DNA of 64,000 nucleotides from Fibrella forsythiae (GTDB lineage Bacteria; Bacteroidota; Bacteroidia; Cytophagales; Spirosomataceae). Position numbers and translations under genes: made by a program. Location of the stretch: the NCBI RefSeq assembly GCF_017353175.1, contig NZ_JAFMYW010000009.1, positions 62,001 to 126,000 on the forward strand. Reading direction: 5' to 3'. Numbering within the stretch: the first letter of the stretch is position 1; the number at the start of each line of letters is the position of its first letter. The notes under the pieces were generated by a model that was not told the DNA's origin, searched no databases, and worked only from the letters and a program-made list of their open reading frames with translations. This document shows, in pieces, positions 45,933 to 54,754 of the stretch.

Positions 45933-46964
45933 ATGAAAGCGCTCGTTTTAACTGAATACAACCATTTCGAGCTACAGGACGTAGCTAACCCTAAACCCGG
46001 CCCTACTGATGTGCTGATTCGCGTGCAGGCCGTAGGCATCTGCGGTTCCGACGTGCACGGCATGGATGGCAGCACCGGTCGCCGCATTCCGCCCATTGTC
46101 ATGGGCCACGAAGCTTCCGGCATCATCGCCGAGATCGGTGACGACGTGCGCGAATGGGCCGTGGGCGACCGCGTCACCTTCGATTCGACCGTCTATAAAC
46201 TCGATGACTGGTATAGCCGCCGGGGGATGTATAACCTGTCTGACGGCCGCGAAGTGGTGGGGGTTTCTACCCCGCAATTCCACCGGAACGGCGCGTTTGC
46301 AGAGTTTGTCACGGTGCCGCAGCATATCCTTTACGCCATTCCCGAAGGCGTCAGTTTCACGCAGGCGGCATTAGTCGAGCCTGTGGCTGTGGCATTGCAC
46401 GCGTTGAGCCTGACACCCATTCAGGTCAACGATTCGGCCGTAGTGGTAGGTGCAGGCATGATCGGTTTGTTCGTGATTCAGGCGCTGAAGCTGGCTGGTT
46501 GCGGGCAGATCATCGCCATCGACCTCGATGATGACCGGCTGGCATTGGCGCAACAACTCGGTGCTACCCACGCCTTCCGGGCTGATTCTGACAACGTACC
46601 TAAGCAGGTACAGGCCCTTACTCACGGGCGTGGTGCCGATGTCGCATTTGAAGTGGTGGGCATTGCGCCAACCGTGCAGACCGCCATCAGCTGCGTCCGG
46701 AAAGGAGCCACCATTACGCTGGTTGGCAACCTGAGTCCTAAAATAGAAATACCCTTACAGGCCATCGTGACGCAGCAGTTACGGCTGCAGGGGTCGTGCG
46801 CCATTAACGGCGAATACGAAGCGGCCCTGAGTTTGATCTCGAGCGGAAAAATAAATGTCGAAGCCATTCTCAGCGCCGAAGCGCCGCTTACCGAAGGCGC
46901 CGACTGGTTCAGCCGCCTTTATGCAAAAGAGAAAGGATTAATTAAAGTCGTACTGAAACCGTAA
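45933..46964 (+). CDS. zinc alcohol/sorbitol dehydrogenase-like protein without structural zinc cysteines
   Basis: A 343-residue medium-chain dehydrogenase. Catalytic zinc ligands are Cys37 (GICGSD), His59/Glu60 (GHE) and a Glu in VEPVAVALH; the cofactor loop is VVVGAGMIGLFVIQALK. The four-Cys structural zinc lobe that normally lies at about residues 90-110 is missing: the segment FDSTVYKLDDWYSRRGMYNL has no cysteine. Polyol or sugar substrate is likely but not provable. It precedes nadC, separated by a long inverted repeat. Confidence 0.85.
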   Translation: MKALVLTEYNHFELQDVANPKPGPTDVLIRVQAVGICGSDVHGMDGSTGRRIPPIVMGHEASGIIAEIGDDVREWAVGDRVTFDSTVYKLDDWYSRRGMYNLSDGREVVGVSTPQFHRNGAFAEFVTVPQHILYAIPEGVSFTQAALVEPVAVALHALSLTPIQVNDSAVVVGAGMIGLFVIQALKLAGCGQIIAIDLDDDRLALAQQLGATHAFRADSDNVPKQVQALTHGRGADVAFEVVGIAPTVQTAISCVRKGATITLVGNLSPKIEIPLQAIVTQQLRLQGSCAINGEYEAALSLISSGKINVEAILSAEAPLTEGADWFSRLYAKEKGLIKVVLKP

Positions 46965-46979
46965 TTTGGCGGAAAAAAT

Positions 46980-47078
46980 AGTTTCAAGTTTCAGGTTTCA
47001 AGTTTCAAGTGCTTTGCTCGATTACCAGATTGGTTGATGAGCAAAGCACTTGAAACTTGAAACCTGAAACTTGAAACT
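46980..47078. repeat. 40-bp perfect inverted repeat made of 7-base units
   Basis: Arms 46980-47019 and 47039-47078 pair perfectly over 40 bases with a 19-base loop. The stem consists of repeats of the 7-base unit RGTTTCA. It lies in the short gap between the dehydrogenase and nadC, ending 8 bases before the nadC start, so it is in the 5' leader or terminates upstream transcription. Confidence 0.85.
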
Positions 47079-47085
47079 TCATAAA

Positions 47086-47919
47086 ATGACACTACCCGAA
47101 TTCATACGACTAGCGCTGGCTGAAGATGTTGGCGACGGCGACCATACCTCGCTCAGCACCATTCCCGCCGATGCACAGAAACGCGCCCGATTATTAGTGA
47201 AAGAAGCCGGCATTCTGGCCGGTGTGGAAGTTGCGCTTGCCATTTTTCAGGAAGTAGACCCCGCCTTTCAGGTCGATGTGCTGATGCGCGACGGTGACCC
47301 CATCAAACCCGGCGACATTGTACTGACGGTGGCTGGTAACGCCCGCAACATTCTGACCGCCGAACGGCTGGTGCTGAACTGCATGCAGCGAATGAGCGGT
47401 ATTGCCACCCAAACGCGGAAGATGGTGCAGGTGCTGGAGGGCACGCGTTGCAAGCTGCTCGACACCCGCAAAACCACACCCAACTTCCGTATCTGCGAGA
47501 AAATGGCCGTGAAAATTGGCGGCGGCGTCAATCACCGGTTCGGGTTGTATGACATGATCCTGATCAAAGACAACCACGTCGATTATGCCGGTAGCCTGAC
47601 CAAAGCCGTGCAGCAGGCGGTAACGTACCTGGCCGATACGGGTCGGAAGCTGCCCATCGAAGTGGAGGTTCGCAACCGCGCCGAAGTGGAAGAAGCCCTT
47701 GCCGTTGGTCACCTGACCCGGATGCTGCTCGACAATTTCGCCCCCGCCGACCTCCGCGACATGGTCCGGCTCATCAACGGGCGGGTCATCACTGAAGCCT
47801 CGGGTGGTATCAACATGGACAACCTCCGCGCTTACGCCGAAACCGGTGTCGATTACATCTCGTCGGGCGCGCTGACGCACCACGTGAAGAGCCTGGATCT
47901 AAGTTTGAAGGCGTATTAG
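47086..47919 (+). CDS. nadC: nicotinate-nucleotide pyrophosphorylase
   Basis: Converts quinolinate and PRPP to nicotinate mononucleotide. A 277-residue protein of normal length: FIRLALAEDVGDGDHTS, ERLVLNCMQRMSGIAT, LLDTRKTTPNFR, AVKIGGGVNHRFGLYDMILIKDNH and EASGGINMDNLRAYA are family landmarks. Start is ATG 47086; the TTG 47071 lies inside the inverted repeat. It belongs with nadA and nadB, which follow, though each is separated by an added gene. Confidence 0.94.
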   Translation: MTLPEFIRLALAEDVGDGDHTSLSTIPADAQKRARLLVKEAGILAGVEVALAIFQEVDPAFQVDVLMRDGDPIKPGDIVLTVAGNARNILTAERLVLNCMQRMSGIATQTRKMVQVLEGTRCKLLDTRKTTPNFRICEKMAVKIGGGVNHRFGLYDMILIKDNHVDYAGSLTKAVQQAVTYLADTGRKLPIEVEVRNRAEVEEALAVGHLTRMLLDNFAPADLRDMVRLINGRVITEASGGINMDNLRAYAETGVDYISSGALTHHVKSLDLSLKAY

Positions 47920-47995
47920 TCAAAGACCGTCCTGATTCCAGGTACGGAGCCATTATTCGTTTTCCATTGTTTACTGTTCATTCCTTCTCACTACC

Positions 47996-48655
47996 ATGAC
48001 TGAACTAGCCGCTCAATTACTGGAATCGTCGCAGGCACCCCGAATTATTCAACAGGTGCAGGCGATTCTGAACGAAGAACAGAACCGCCGTCGCGCATTC
48101 TACGAATGGATGGATGAAGATATGAAAACCGAATTCATCAACGGAGAAATCGTGGTGCATTCGCCAGCGCTACACCGGCAGAATGCTGCTGTCATGGCGC
48201 TGGGTACGTTGCTGGACATGTTTGTAACCAGTAACCAGGTAGGTATTGTAGTCGTTGAAAAAGCGTTGGTCGAGTTAACCCGCAATAGTTACGAGCCAGA
48301 CATTTGCTATTTCGGCCCTGCGAAAGCGGCCACGCTCACGCCCGAATTATTGTACTACCCCGCGCCGGATTTAATCGTTGAGGTGCTCTCAGAAAGTACG
48401 AAGAAAAACGATCGGAACGTGAAATTTGAAGACTATGCTGCCCACGGCGTGACTGAATACTGGATTATTGACCCTACCCGGCAAACTATTGAACCGTTCG
48501 GTATTGACGCTGACACGCAAGAATACGCCGCACTGGGTACGTTCCGAATTGGGCAGTCAGTAAGCAGTGCGGTGCTGCCCAAATTTACAATTCCCGTTAA
48601 AGCACTTTTTGACACTGAAGCCAAAGTTTCCGCTCTTCGGTCATTACTTGGATAG
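47996..48655 (+). CDS. Uma2 family PD-(D/E)XK-fold protein
   Basis: A 219-residue Uma2 protein: [23 protein letters not shown] (Asp), [14 protein letters not shown] (Asp-x-Val-Glu-Val) and a Lys in [20 protein letters not shown] form the restriction-endonuclease-like core. Such proteins are abundant in cyanobacteria and Bacteroidetes; their job is unknown. It sits between nadC and nadA on the same strand and may be a passenger. Confidence 0.85.
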   Translation: MTELAAQLLESSQAPRIIQQVQAILNEEQNRRRAFYEWMDEDMKTEFINGEIVVHSPALHRQNAAVMALGTLLDMFVTSNQVGIVVVEKALVELTRNSYEPDICYFGPAKAATLTPELLYYPAPDLIVEVLSESTKKNDRNVKFEDYAAHGVTEYWIIDPTRQTIEPFGIDADTQEYAALGTFRIGQSVSSAVLPKFTIPVKALFDTEAKVSALRSLLG

Positions 48656-48729
48656 CGCAGAGTTCTATTGCCATCCGCCGGGATGCGTCATTATACATTT
48701 TACATTGTTCATTATACGTTCGTCAGACT

Positions 48730-49731
48730 ATGACAATGCCACTCACTATTGAAGAAGAGGTTCGCCAGATCGGGTACGTTAGCCGGTCGGCACCAAAAGA
48801 TAAGCAGGAACTGATCGACGGTATCCGGCGGATGAAGCAGGAGAAGAATGCCGTCATCCTGGCCCACTACTACGTCGACGAAGACATTCAGGACCTGGCC
48901 GATTTCGTGGGCGATAGCCTTGGCTTGAGTCAGCAGGCGGCCGCTACGGAGGCTGATATGATCGTCTTTTGCGGCGTGCATTTCATGGGCGAAACCGCCA
49001 AAATCCTGTCGCCGCATAAGAAGGTGGTTATCCCCGACATGAATGCGGGCTGCTCTCTGGCCGACTCGGCTCCTGCTGATAAGTTCGCCGAATTCAAGGC
49101 GCAGTACCCCGACCATATCGTGCTGTCGTACATCAACTGTTCGGCCGAGATCAAGGCGCTGTCTGATATTATCGTCACGTCGTCGAACGCGCTGAAGATC
49201 GTGCAGAGCCTGCCCGCCGATCAGAAGATCATCTTCGCCCCCGATGCCAATCTGGGCCGTTTCGTCTCGAAAAAGACGGGCCGCGATATGGTCTTGTGGG
49301 ACGGTGCCTGCATCGTGCACATCGACATTTCGCTGGAAAAACTGAACGACCTGCGCACCAAATACCCTAATGCCAAGTTCATCGCCCACCCCGAATGTCA
49401 GGAGCATATTCTGATTCACGCCGACTACGTAGGGTCAACTACTGCGCTGTTGAACTATGTGGTCGAGCAGCCCGAAACGGAATTTATCGTAGGTACGGAA
49501 GCCGGTATTCTGCACAAGATGCGGCAGGCGGTTCCTGACAAAAAGATCATTCCGGCACCGGCCAACGAGAACAATACCTGCGCCTGCTCGGAGTGCCCGT
49601 ACATGAAGATGAACACGCTCGAAAAGCTGTACAACACGCTGTATTACGAACTCCCCGAAATTCACGTACCTGAGGATGTCCGCGTAAAAGCCGAAGCCTC
49701 GGTACTGCGGATGCTGGAGATGAGTAAATAA
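48730..49731 (+). CDS. nadA: quinolinate synthase
   Basis: Condenses iminoaspartate with dihydroxyacetone phosphate to give quinolinate, using a 4Fe-4S cluster. The 333-residue protein has the cluster cysteines Cys137 (INCSAE), Cys223 (AHPEC) and one of Cys284/286/289 (CACSEC), plus the opening [24 protein letters not shown]. It receives iminoaspartate from NadB, encoded 570 bases downstream, and feeds NadC. Start is ATG 48730. Confidence 0.95.
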   Translation: MTMPLTIEEEVRQIGYVSRSAPKDKQELIDGIRRMKQEKNAVILAHYYVDEDIQDLADFVGDSLGLSQQAAATEADMIVFCGVHFMGETAKILSPHKKVVIPDMNAGCSLADSAPADKFAEFKAQYPDHIVLSYINCSAEIKALSDIIVTSSNALKIVQSLPADQKIIFAPDANLGRFVSKKTGRDMVLWDGACIVHIDISLEKLNDLRTKYPNAKFIAHPECQEHILIHADYVGSTTALLNYVVEQPETEFIVGTEAGILHKMRQAVPDKKIIPAPANENNTCACSECPYMKMNTLEKLYNTLYYELPEIHVPEDVRVKAEASVLRMLEMSK

Positions 49732-49750
49732 CGTTTAAACCAAGTTTGCC

Positions 49751-49978
49751 ATGAGCACATTGCAGATAAGACCACGAAATGCCGACGAACAGCAGTTCGT
49801 GGAGCAATTTTTGAAACGAACGAAAATCAAATTCGAGGTAATTAGCCAAGAAACGCCGAAACAGATGCAGAAGCGCGAAATTCTGGATAGTATTGAGAAG
49901 GGTCTGAAGGATGTGCAGCTTCATCAGGAAGGAAAAATAAAGCTGATATCAACTCGCGAATTATTGAATGAGCTATGA
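49751..49978 (+). CDS. antitoxin of a RelE-type pair
   Basis: A 75-residue protein of the small helical antitoxin kind found ahead of RelE toxins in Bacteroidetes (PRNADEQQFVEQFLKRTKIKFEV, then a helix and a C-terminal STRELLNEL). Its last codons overlap the toxin start by 11 bases, showing coupled translation. It lies between nadA and nadB. With its toxin damaged (see next entry), it may now be a free-standing repressor. Confidence 0.7.
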   Translation: MSTLQIRPRNADEQQFVEQFLKRTKIKFEVISQETPKQMQKREILDSIEKGLKDVQLHQEGKIKLISTRELLNEL

Positions 49979-50234
49979 AGTCATCGCGACCCCAGATGCG
50001 TTGCGGGATGCAAAGCGACTTGGAAAAAAATACGCCTCTTTTAAAGATGATTTGGCTGCACTAATTGACTCATTAAGCAACGACCCTCAACAAGGTGAGT
50101 CGTTAGGGCAGGGTTGCTACAAGATTCGTCTGGCTATAAAAAGCAAAAGTAAAGGCAAAAGCGGGGGTGCAAGAGTCATTTCGTGCGTCAAAATAATTGA
50201 CGAGGTGGTTTATCTGCTGGCCGATGTACGATAA
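49968..50234 (+). pseudogene. RelE/ParE-type toxin gene with 3' frameshift
   Basis: The 88 codons give MSYEVIATPDALRDAKRLGKK, the central CYKIRLAIKSKSKGKSGGARVI and KIIDEVVYLLA, the fold of a RelE-like mRNA interferase. Related toxins continue with TIYDKSE and about 25 more residues. That tail is present here in the next frame: ATG 50224 reads MYDKSEADTISANDLNARRQ to TAA 50293. One extra base near 50220-50224 explains it. The present stop at 50234 removes the YDKSE tail, so the toxin is probably inactive. Confidence 0.75.
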
Positions 50235-50301
50235 GAGCGAAGCAGACACGATCTCCGCCAACGACTTGAATGCTCGTAGACAGAATATACCCTAACCCAA
50301 T

Positions 50302-51885
50302 ATGCCCCATCAATTCGACTACCTTATTATCGGCTCCGGCATTGCGGGGCTTAGTTACGCCACCAAGCTGGCCCGTCATTATGATGAGTTGAGCCAACCC
50401 ATCCGCATCGGTGTGATCACGAAAGTGCAGGCCGACGAAACGAACACCAAATACGCGCAGGGCGGCATTGCGGGCGTGTGGTCGAAAGACGATACGTTCG
50501 AGAAGCACATCGACGATACGATGGTGGCCGGCGATTTCCTGAGCGATCGCCACATCGTTGAAATTGTGGTGCGCGAAGCCCCCGAACGGATTCAGGAGCT
50601 GATCGACTACGGCACCCGCTTCGACAAGGAAGATGATGGCGACTATGATCTGGCCAAAGAAGGCGGCCATTCTGATTTCCGGATCCTGCACTTCAAAGAT
50701 GTGACCGGTGCTGAAATTGAGCGCGCCCTGCTCGATACAGTAAAGAAGTACCCAAGCATTGAGGTATTTACGCATTATTTCGCCGTTGACCTCATCACGC
50801 GCCACCACCTGGGTGAAACCGTTCATCGCTACGACAGCAACAACGAGTGCTTCGGTGCCTATGTGCTCGATACCAACACGGGAAAGGTAGACCGGTTTTT
50901 AGCGCGCACAACGATGGTCGCTACGGGCGGTATCGGGCAGGTATACGCTAACACAACCAACCCGGTCATTGCCACCGGCGACGGTATCGCGATGACCTAC
51001 CGCTCGAAGGGAATCTGCAAGGACATGGAGTTTATTCAATTCCACCCCACGGCGCTGTATGAACCGGGTAAAAAACCCAATTTTCTGATTTCGGAGGCAG
51101 TACGCGGCTTTGGCGGTATTCTGAAAAACATAAAGGGCGAAACCTTTATGGAGAATTACGATCCGCGCCTGTCGCTCGCACCACGGGATATCGTGGCCCG
51201 CGCCATTGACTCGGAAATGAAAAAATCCGGCTCGCAACACGTATACATCGACGTGACCCACTGCGATTACGAGAAGTTCATTGAGCATTTTCCGAACATT
51301 ACGGCCTACTGCAAAGACAGGCTCGGCATCGATATCCGGAAAGACTTTATCCCCGTTGTTCCTGCCCAGCATTACATGTGCGGCGGCGTGCGGGTCGACG
51401 AGTTCGGGCGCACGAACATTCATCACCTTTACGCCGTGGGCGAATGTGCCTGCACGGGCCTGCACGGGGCCAACCGACTAGCGTCGAACTCCCTGCTCGA
51501 AGCCATTGTGTTTGGCCACCGGGCGTTCCTGAAATCAGTCGAGGAGTTTGAGCGGACGACCATACACGAAGACATCCCCGCCTGGGACGATAGTGGCACC
51601 ACGCATCCCGAAGAGCTTGTTCTCGTTACAGAAATCAAGCGCGAACTGGAGGCGATCATGTCGAACTACGTGGGCATTGTGCGCTCGAACCGGCGTCTGA
51701 AACGGGCAATGGACCGGCTGGAACTGCTCTATATTGAACACGAAGAGTTGTACCGTCAGTCGAAAGTATCGGTGCCGATCACCGAACTTCGCAACATGAT
51801 CGAGGTAGCATACCTGGTGATCAAAGCCGCCATGGCCCGCCGAGACAACCGGGGCCTGCATTACAATATTGACAATTTGAAATAG
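50302..51885 (+). CDS. nadB: L-aspartate oxidase
   Basis: First step of de novo NAD synthesis, oxidising aspartate to iminoaspartate with FAD. A 527-residue flavoprotein: YLIIGSGIAGLSYATKLA binds FAD, TNTKYAQGGIAGV, HFKDVTGAEIERALL, ATGGIGQVYANTTNP, MEFIQFHPTALY and GECACTGLHGANRLASNSLLEAIVFG are diagnostic. It completes the nadC-nadA-nadB set. Its stop codon overlaps the first 7-base unit of the inverted repeat that follows. Confidence 0.95.
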   Translation: MPHQFDYLIIGSGIAGLSYATKLARHYDELSQPIRIGVITKVQADETNTKYAQGGIAGVWSKDDTFEKHIDDTMVAGDFLSDRHIVEIVVREAPERIQELIDYGTRFDKEDDGDYDLAKEGGHSDFRILHFKDVTGAEIERALLDTVKKYPSIEVFTHYFAVDLITRHHLGETVHRYDSNNECFGAYVLDTNTGKVDRFLARTTMVATGGIGQVYANTTNPVIATGDGIAMTYRSKGICKDMEFIQFHPTALYEPGKKPNFLISEAVRGFGGILKNIKGETFMENYDPRLSLAPRDIVARAIDSEMKKSGSQHVYIDVTHCDYEKFIEHFPNITAYCKDRLGIDIRKDFIPVVPAQHYMCGGVRVDEFGRTNIHHLYAVGECACTGLHGANRLASNSLLEAIVFGHRAFLKSVEEFERTTIHEDIPAWDDSGTTHPEELVLVTEIKRELEAIMSNYVGIVRSNRRLKRAMDRLELLYIEHEELYRQSKVSVPITELRNMIEVAYLVIKAAMARRDNRGLHYNIDNLK

Positions 51886-51973
51886 TTTCCAGTTTCCAGT
51901 TTCCAGTTTCAGGTTTCAAGCGGTCCGCCGCTGCGGTGCTCCGCTTGAAACCTGAAACTGGAAACTGGAAACT
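51884..51973. repeat. 33-bp perfect inverted repeat of 7-base units
   Basis: Arms 51891-51923 and 51941-51973 pair perfectly; one extra unit starts at 51884, inside the nadB stop. Units are AGTTTCC and RGTTTCA, like the repeat at 46980. The loop holds most of an 18-base word (CGGTCCGCCGCTGCGGTG, 51921-51938) found again at 59852. Confidence 0.85.
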
Positions 51974-51982
51974 CTATTTATT

Positions 51983-53119
51983 ATGACGAAAATTGGCATT
52001 CTCGGCGGGGGGCAGTTGGGCCTGATGCTTATCCAGGCGGGTATCGACTGGAATCTGGTCATTCATTGCCTCGACCCTGATCCACAAGCATCCTGCAAAG
52101 ACCTCTGCACGCAATTTACCGTCGGCTCGCTAACGGACTATGACACTGTTTACCAGTTTGGGCAGGCGGTAGATGTGCTGACGATCGAGATCGAGAAAGT
52201 AAACGTTGATGCGCTGGAAGCGCTGGAACGCGAAGGGAAACGCGTGTATCCACAGCCGTCGGTGATCCGGCAGATTCAGGATAAACGTACCCAGAAACAG
52301 TTTTACCGCGACCATAACCTTCCCACCGCCGACTTCGTACTGACCCAAGATCGCGCCGACGTGGCCCAACTTGTGGCCGAACAACCCGATCTGCTACCCG
52401 CTTTCCATAAACTGGGTCGCGACGGGTACGATGGTCGTGGTGTACAGCGTATTGCCACCGCCGCCGATGCCGACAAAGCCTTTGATGCGCCGGGCGTGCT
52501 GGAGAAAGCCGTTGATTTCGAGAAAGAGCTGGCCGTGATCGTGGCCCGCAACGCCCGCGGCGAGGTACGTACCTTCCCAACGGTCGAGATGGTGTTTCAC
52601 CCCGAGCTGAATCTGGTCGAGTATCTGTTTGCCCCTGCCGATATTTCGGCCGACGTAGAGCAACAGGCGCAGACCATCGCTCAACAAGTAGCCAACGCCT
52701 ACGGCATCGTAGGCCTGCTGGCCGTGGAGCTGTTTCTGGATAAGCAGGGCAACGTGCTGATCAACGAAGTGGCGCCGCGCCCACACAACAGTGGTCACCA
52801 CACCATCCGGGCCAACCGCACCTCGCAGTTTGAGCAGCACTGGCGGGCCATTCTGAACTTACCGCTTGGCGACACAACCGCCCACGGCCCCGCTGCCATG
52901 GTGAACCTGCTGGGCGAAGCCGGCCACACGGGTCCGGCGCACTACGAGGGGCTGGGTACGTTGCTGGCTATGCCAGGTGTTTCGCCGTTTTTCTACGGCA
53001 AAGCCCAAACCCGCCCCGGTCGCAAAATGGGCCATGTAACGGTGCTGGACACTTCGCTGGAAGGGCTTCGCGAAAAGGCCGATCTGGTTCAGAAAAGCAT
53101 TCGGGTCGTGACTGTATAG
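51983..53119 (+). CDS. purK: 5-(carboxyamino)imidazole ribonucleotide synthase
   Basis: ATP-grasp enzyme of purine synthesis that carboxylates AIR for PurE. 378 residues: KIGILGGGQLGLMLIQAG start, IQDKRTQKQFYRDHNLPTADF, KLGRDGYDGRGVQ (ATP-grasp), LAVELFLDKQGNVLINEVAPRPHNSGHHTI. PurE is not adjacent. Start is ATG 51983, just after the inverted repeat, and the next gene begins 4 bases after the stop. Confidence 0.94.
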   Translation: MTKIGILGGGQLGLMLIQAGIDWNLVIHCLDPDPQASCKDLCTQFTVGSLTDYDTVYQFGQAVDVLTIEIEKVNVDALEALEREGKRVYPQPSVIRQIQDKRTQKQFYRDHNLPTADFVLTQDRADVAQLVAEQPDLLPAFHKLGRDGYDGRGVQRIATAADADKAFDAPGVLEKAVDFEKELAVIVARNARGEVRTFPTVEMVFHPELNLVEYLFAPADISADVEQQAQTIAQQVANAYGIVGLLAVELFLDKQGNVLINEVAPRPHNSGHHTIRANRTSQFEQHWRAILNLPLGDTTAHGPAAMVNLLGEAGHTGPAHYEGLGTLLAMPGVSPFFYGKAQTRPGRKMGHVTVLDTSLEGLREKADLVQKSIRVVTV

Positions 53120-53123
53120 GGGT

Positions 53124-54236
53124 ATGAAAACGGTGGCCTGTCTGGTTCATTGGCTGTATACGCTGACGGTTTCCCTGTCAGCCACCGCTCAGGTCACGAC
53201 CATCGACCTGTCAGATACAACAGCCTTTGCTGCAAAACTCGACCGGCTTCGCCAGCAGTATCACATTCCGTCGCTATCGGTAGGCGTTGTACATGGCCGG
53301 AAATTGGTCTGGCACAAAGGACTGGGTTACGCCGATGTAGCCAACAGGATTGTGCCGGATGAGCATACGGTGTATCATCTGGCGTCGGTCACTAAAACCT
53401 TCGGGGCTCTCGTTCTGATGCAACTGGTTGAAGCGGGAAAGGTGAGTCTGGACGATCCGGTAACGAAATACGGTATCAACCTCGGCGCTCGCTGGGGCAA
53501 TGATCCGCGCATTAAAGTCCGGCATCTGCTTACCCATACGGCACAGGGTCATAGTTTGAACGGCTTCAGGCCGGGCTACAGCTTTATCTACAACGGCGAT
53601 ATGTTCGGTCAGTTAAAACAGGTGATCGAACAGAGTTCGGGCCAAACTTTTGGGCAACTGTTAACCCGAAATATACTGCTCCCGCTTCGTTTGCAACACA
53701 CGGCCCCTAACCTGGCCGACACTGTTGATTTTGCACTAATGGGCTACGACCGGGCCGCTTTCGAGAAGCGCGTGGCTAAACCGTATGACTGGCAGAATAA
53801 CCAACTCGTTTCTGTGGCATACCCCACCTATTTCGGCCCCTCGGCGGGATTGATGTCGTGCGTGGCTGACCTGGCCATATACGCAACCGCCATTGATGAT
53901 GGGCTCTTTCTTAAGCCCGATACCTGGAAGCGTATGTTTACGGCCGCAGTTTCGCCGAAAGGCAAAACGCTGCCGTATGGCCTCGGGTGGTTTATGCAAC
54001 ACCAAAAAGGCGTTAAGCTGCTCTGGCACACGGGCTTGTGGACCGGCAATTCGTCGTTGCTGATAAAGGTGCCGGAAAAAGACCTGACGTTCATCATCCT
54101 CGCCAATTCGCAGCATCTTAATAGCCCGTTCTATGCCAGATTCGATTTTTTCAGAACCAACCCGAAACTCCAGAAAGACCTGCGCGCCTCTGCCTTCGCC
54201 AAAGCCTTCCTGGACCAATTCGTTGGGAAACTGTAG
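53124..54236 (+). CDS. exported serine hydrolase (beta-lactamase class C fold)
   Basis: A 370-residue periplasmic protein with a signal peptide (to about ATAQ). The SxxK nucleophile is Ser88/Lys91 (SVTK), and LLWHTGLWTGNS carries the HxG third motif. The second motif, usually YxN, reads YNG at 156-158, with the Asn one position early. Family members are beta-lactamases, D-peptidases or esterases; which applies is unclear. It begins 4 bases after purK and is probably cotranscribed, without an obvious functional link. Confidence 0.82.
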   Translation: MKTVACLVHWLYTLTVSLSATAQVTTIDLSDTTAFAAKLDRLRQQYHIPSLSVGVVHGRKLVWHKGLGYADVANRIVPDEHTVYHLASVTKTFGALVLMQLVEAGKVSLDDPVTKYGINLGARWGNDPRIKVRHLLTHTAQGHSLNGFRPGYSFIYNGDMFGQLKQVIEQSSGQTFGQLLTRNILLPLRLQHTAPNLADTVDFALMGYDRAAFEKRVAKPYDWQNNQLVSVAYPTYFGPSAGLMSCVADLAIYATAIDDGLFLKPDTWKRMFTAAVSPKGKTLPYGLGWFMQHQKGVKLLWHTGLWTGNSSLLIKVPEKDLTFIILANSQHLNSPFYARFDFFRTNPKLQKDLRASAFAKAFLDQFVGKL

Positions 54237-54535
54237 GGGGCGGCTGGGGGAGCCAGGTTGCTTTCCTCCTCAACTCCGCTCCGGGTGCTGGTAAGCCGAA
54301 TAAGCCTGTGATCTGTCCAAAATGCGGCCTTAGACGACGACGTATCTTCGGGCATAGAAGAGACATCCAGCCGATCGGACGTGGCCGGGGTGATTAACCG
54401 GGCCGATCACTGTACCAGATAACGTAACCTTCTGTTCACTAATTAATGGAGGCAACAGAGGTCTGCAAGCAGTAATGTACATCGCCGAGAAACTATACAT
54501 GGGGGCAACATCGCTCTCAACTTTATCAGATCCTT
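54237..54535. other. 299-base gap
   Basis: No gene or strong hairpin is seen; short weak palindromes only. Confidence 0.4.
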
Positions 54536-54754
54536 ATGCCTGAATCGCAACCCAATAACCCCCTTCACGGCCTCACACTGGCCACTATTCTCGAGCACCT
54601 CGTTGAGCGCTATGGCTGGGACGAACTGGCCGAACGGATTCCGATCAACTGCTTCAAGAATAACCCCAGCATAAAATCGAGCCTGACGTTTCTGCGCAAG
54701 ACAGACTGGGCCCGGCAACGGGTGGAAGGGCTGTACCTGAAGAGCTTACGCTAG
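54536..54754 (+). CDS. VF530-type DNA-binding protein (DUF2132)
   Basis: A 72-residue protein that matches the VF530 family along its whole length: [41 protein letters not shown] and [18 protein letters not shown]. The family is a small helical DNA-binding fold with no assigned role. Its stop overlaps the end of the convergent amidase gene by 9 bases. Confidence 0.88.
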   Translation: MPESQPNNPLHGLTLATILEHLVERYGWDELAERIPINCFKNNPSIKSSLTFLRKTDWARQRVEGLYLKSLR

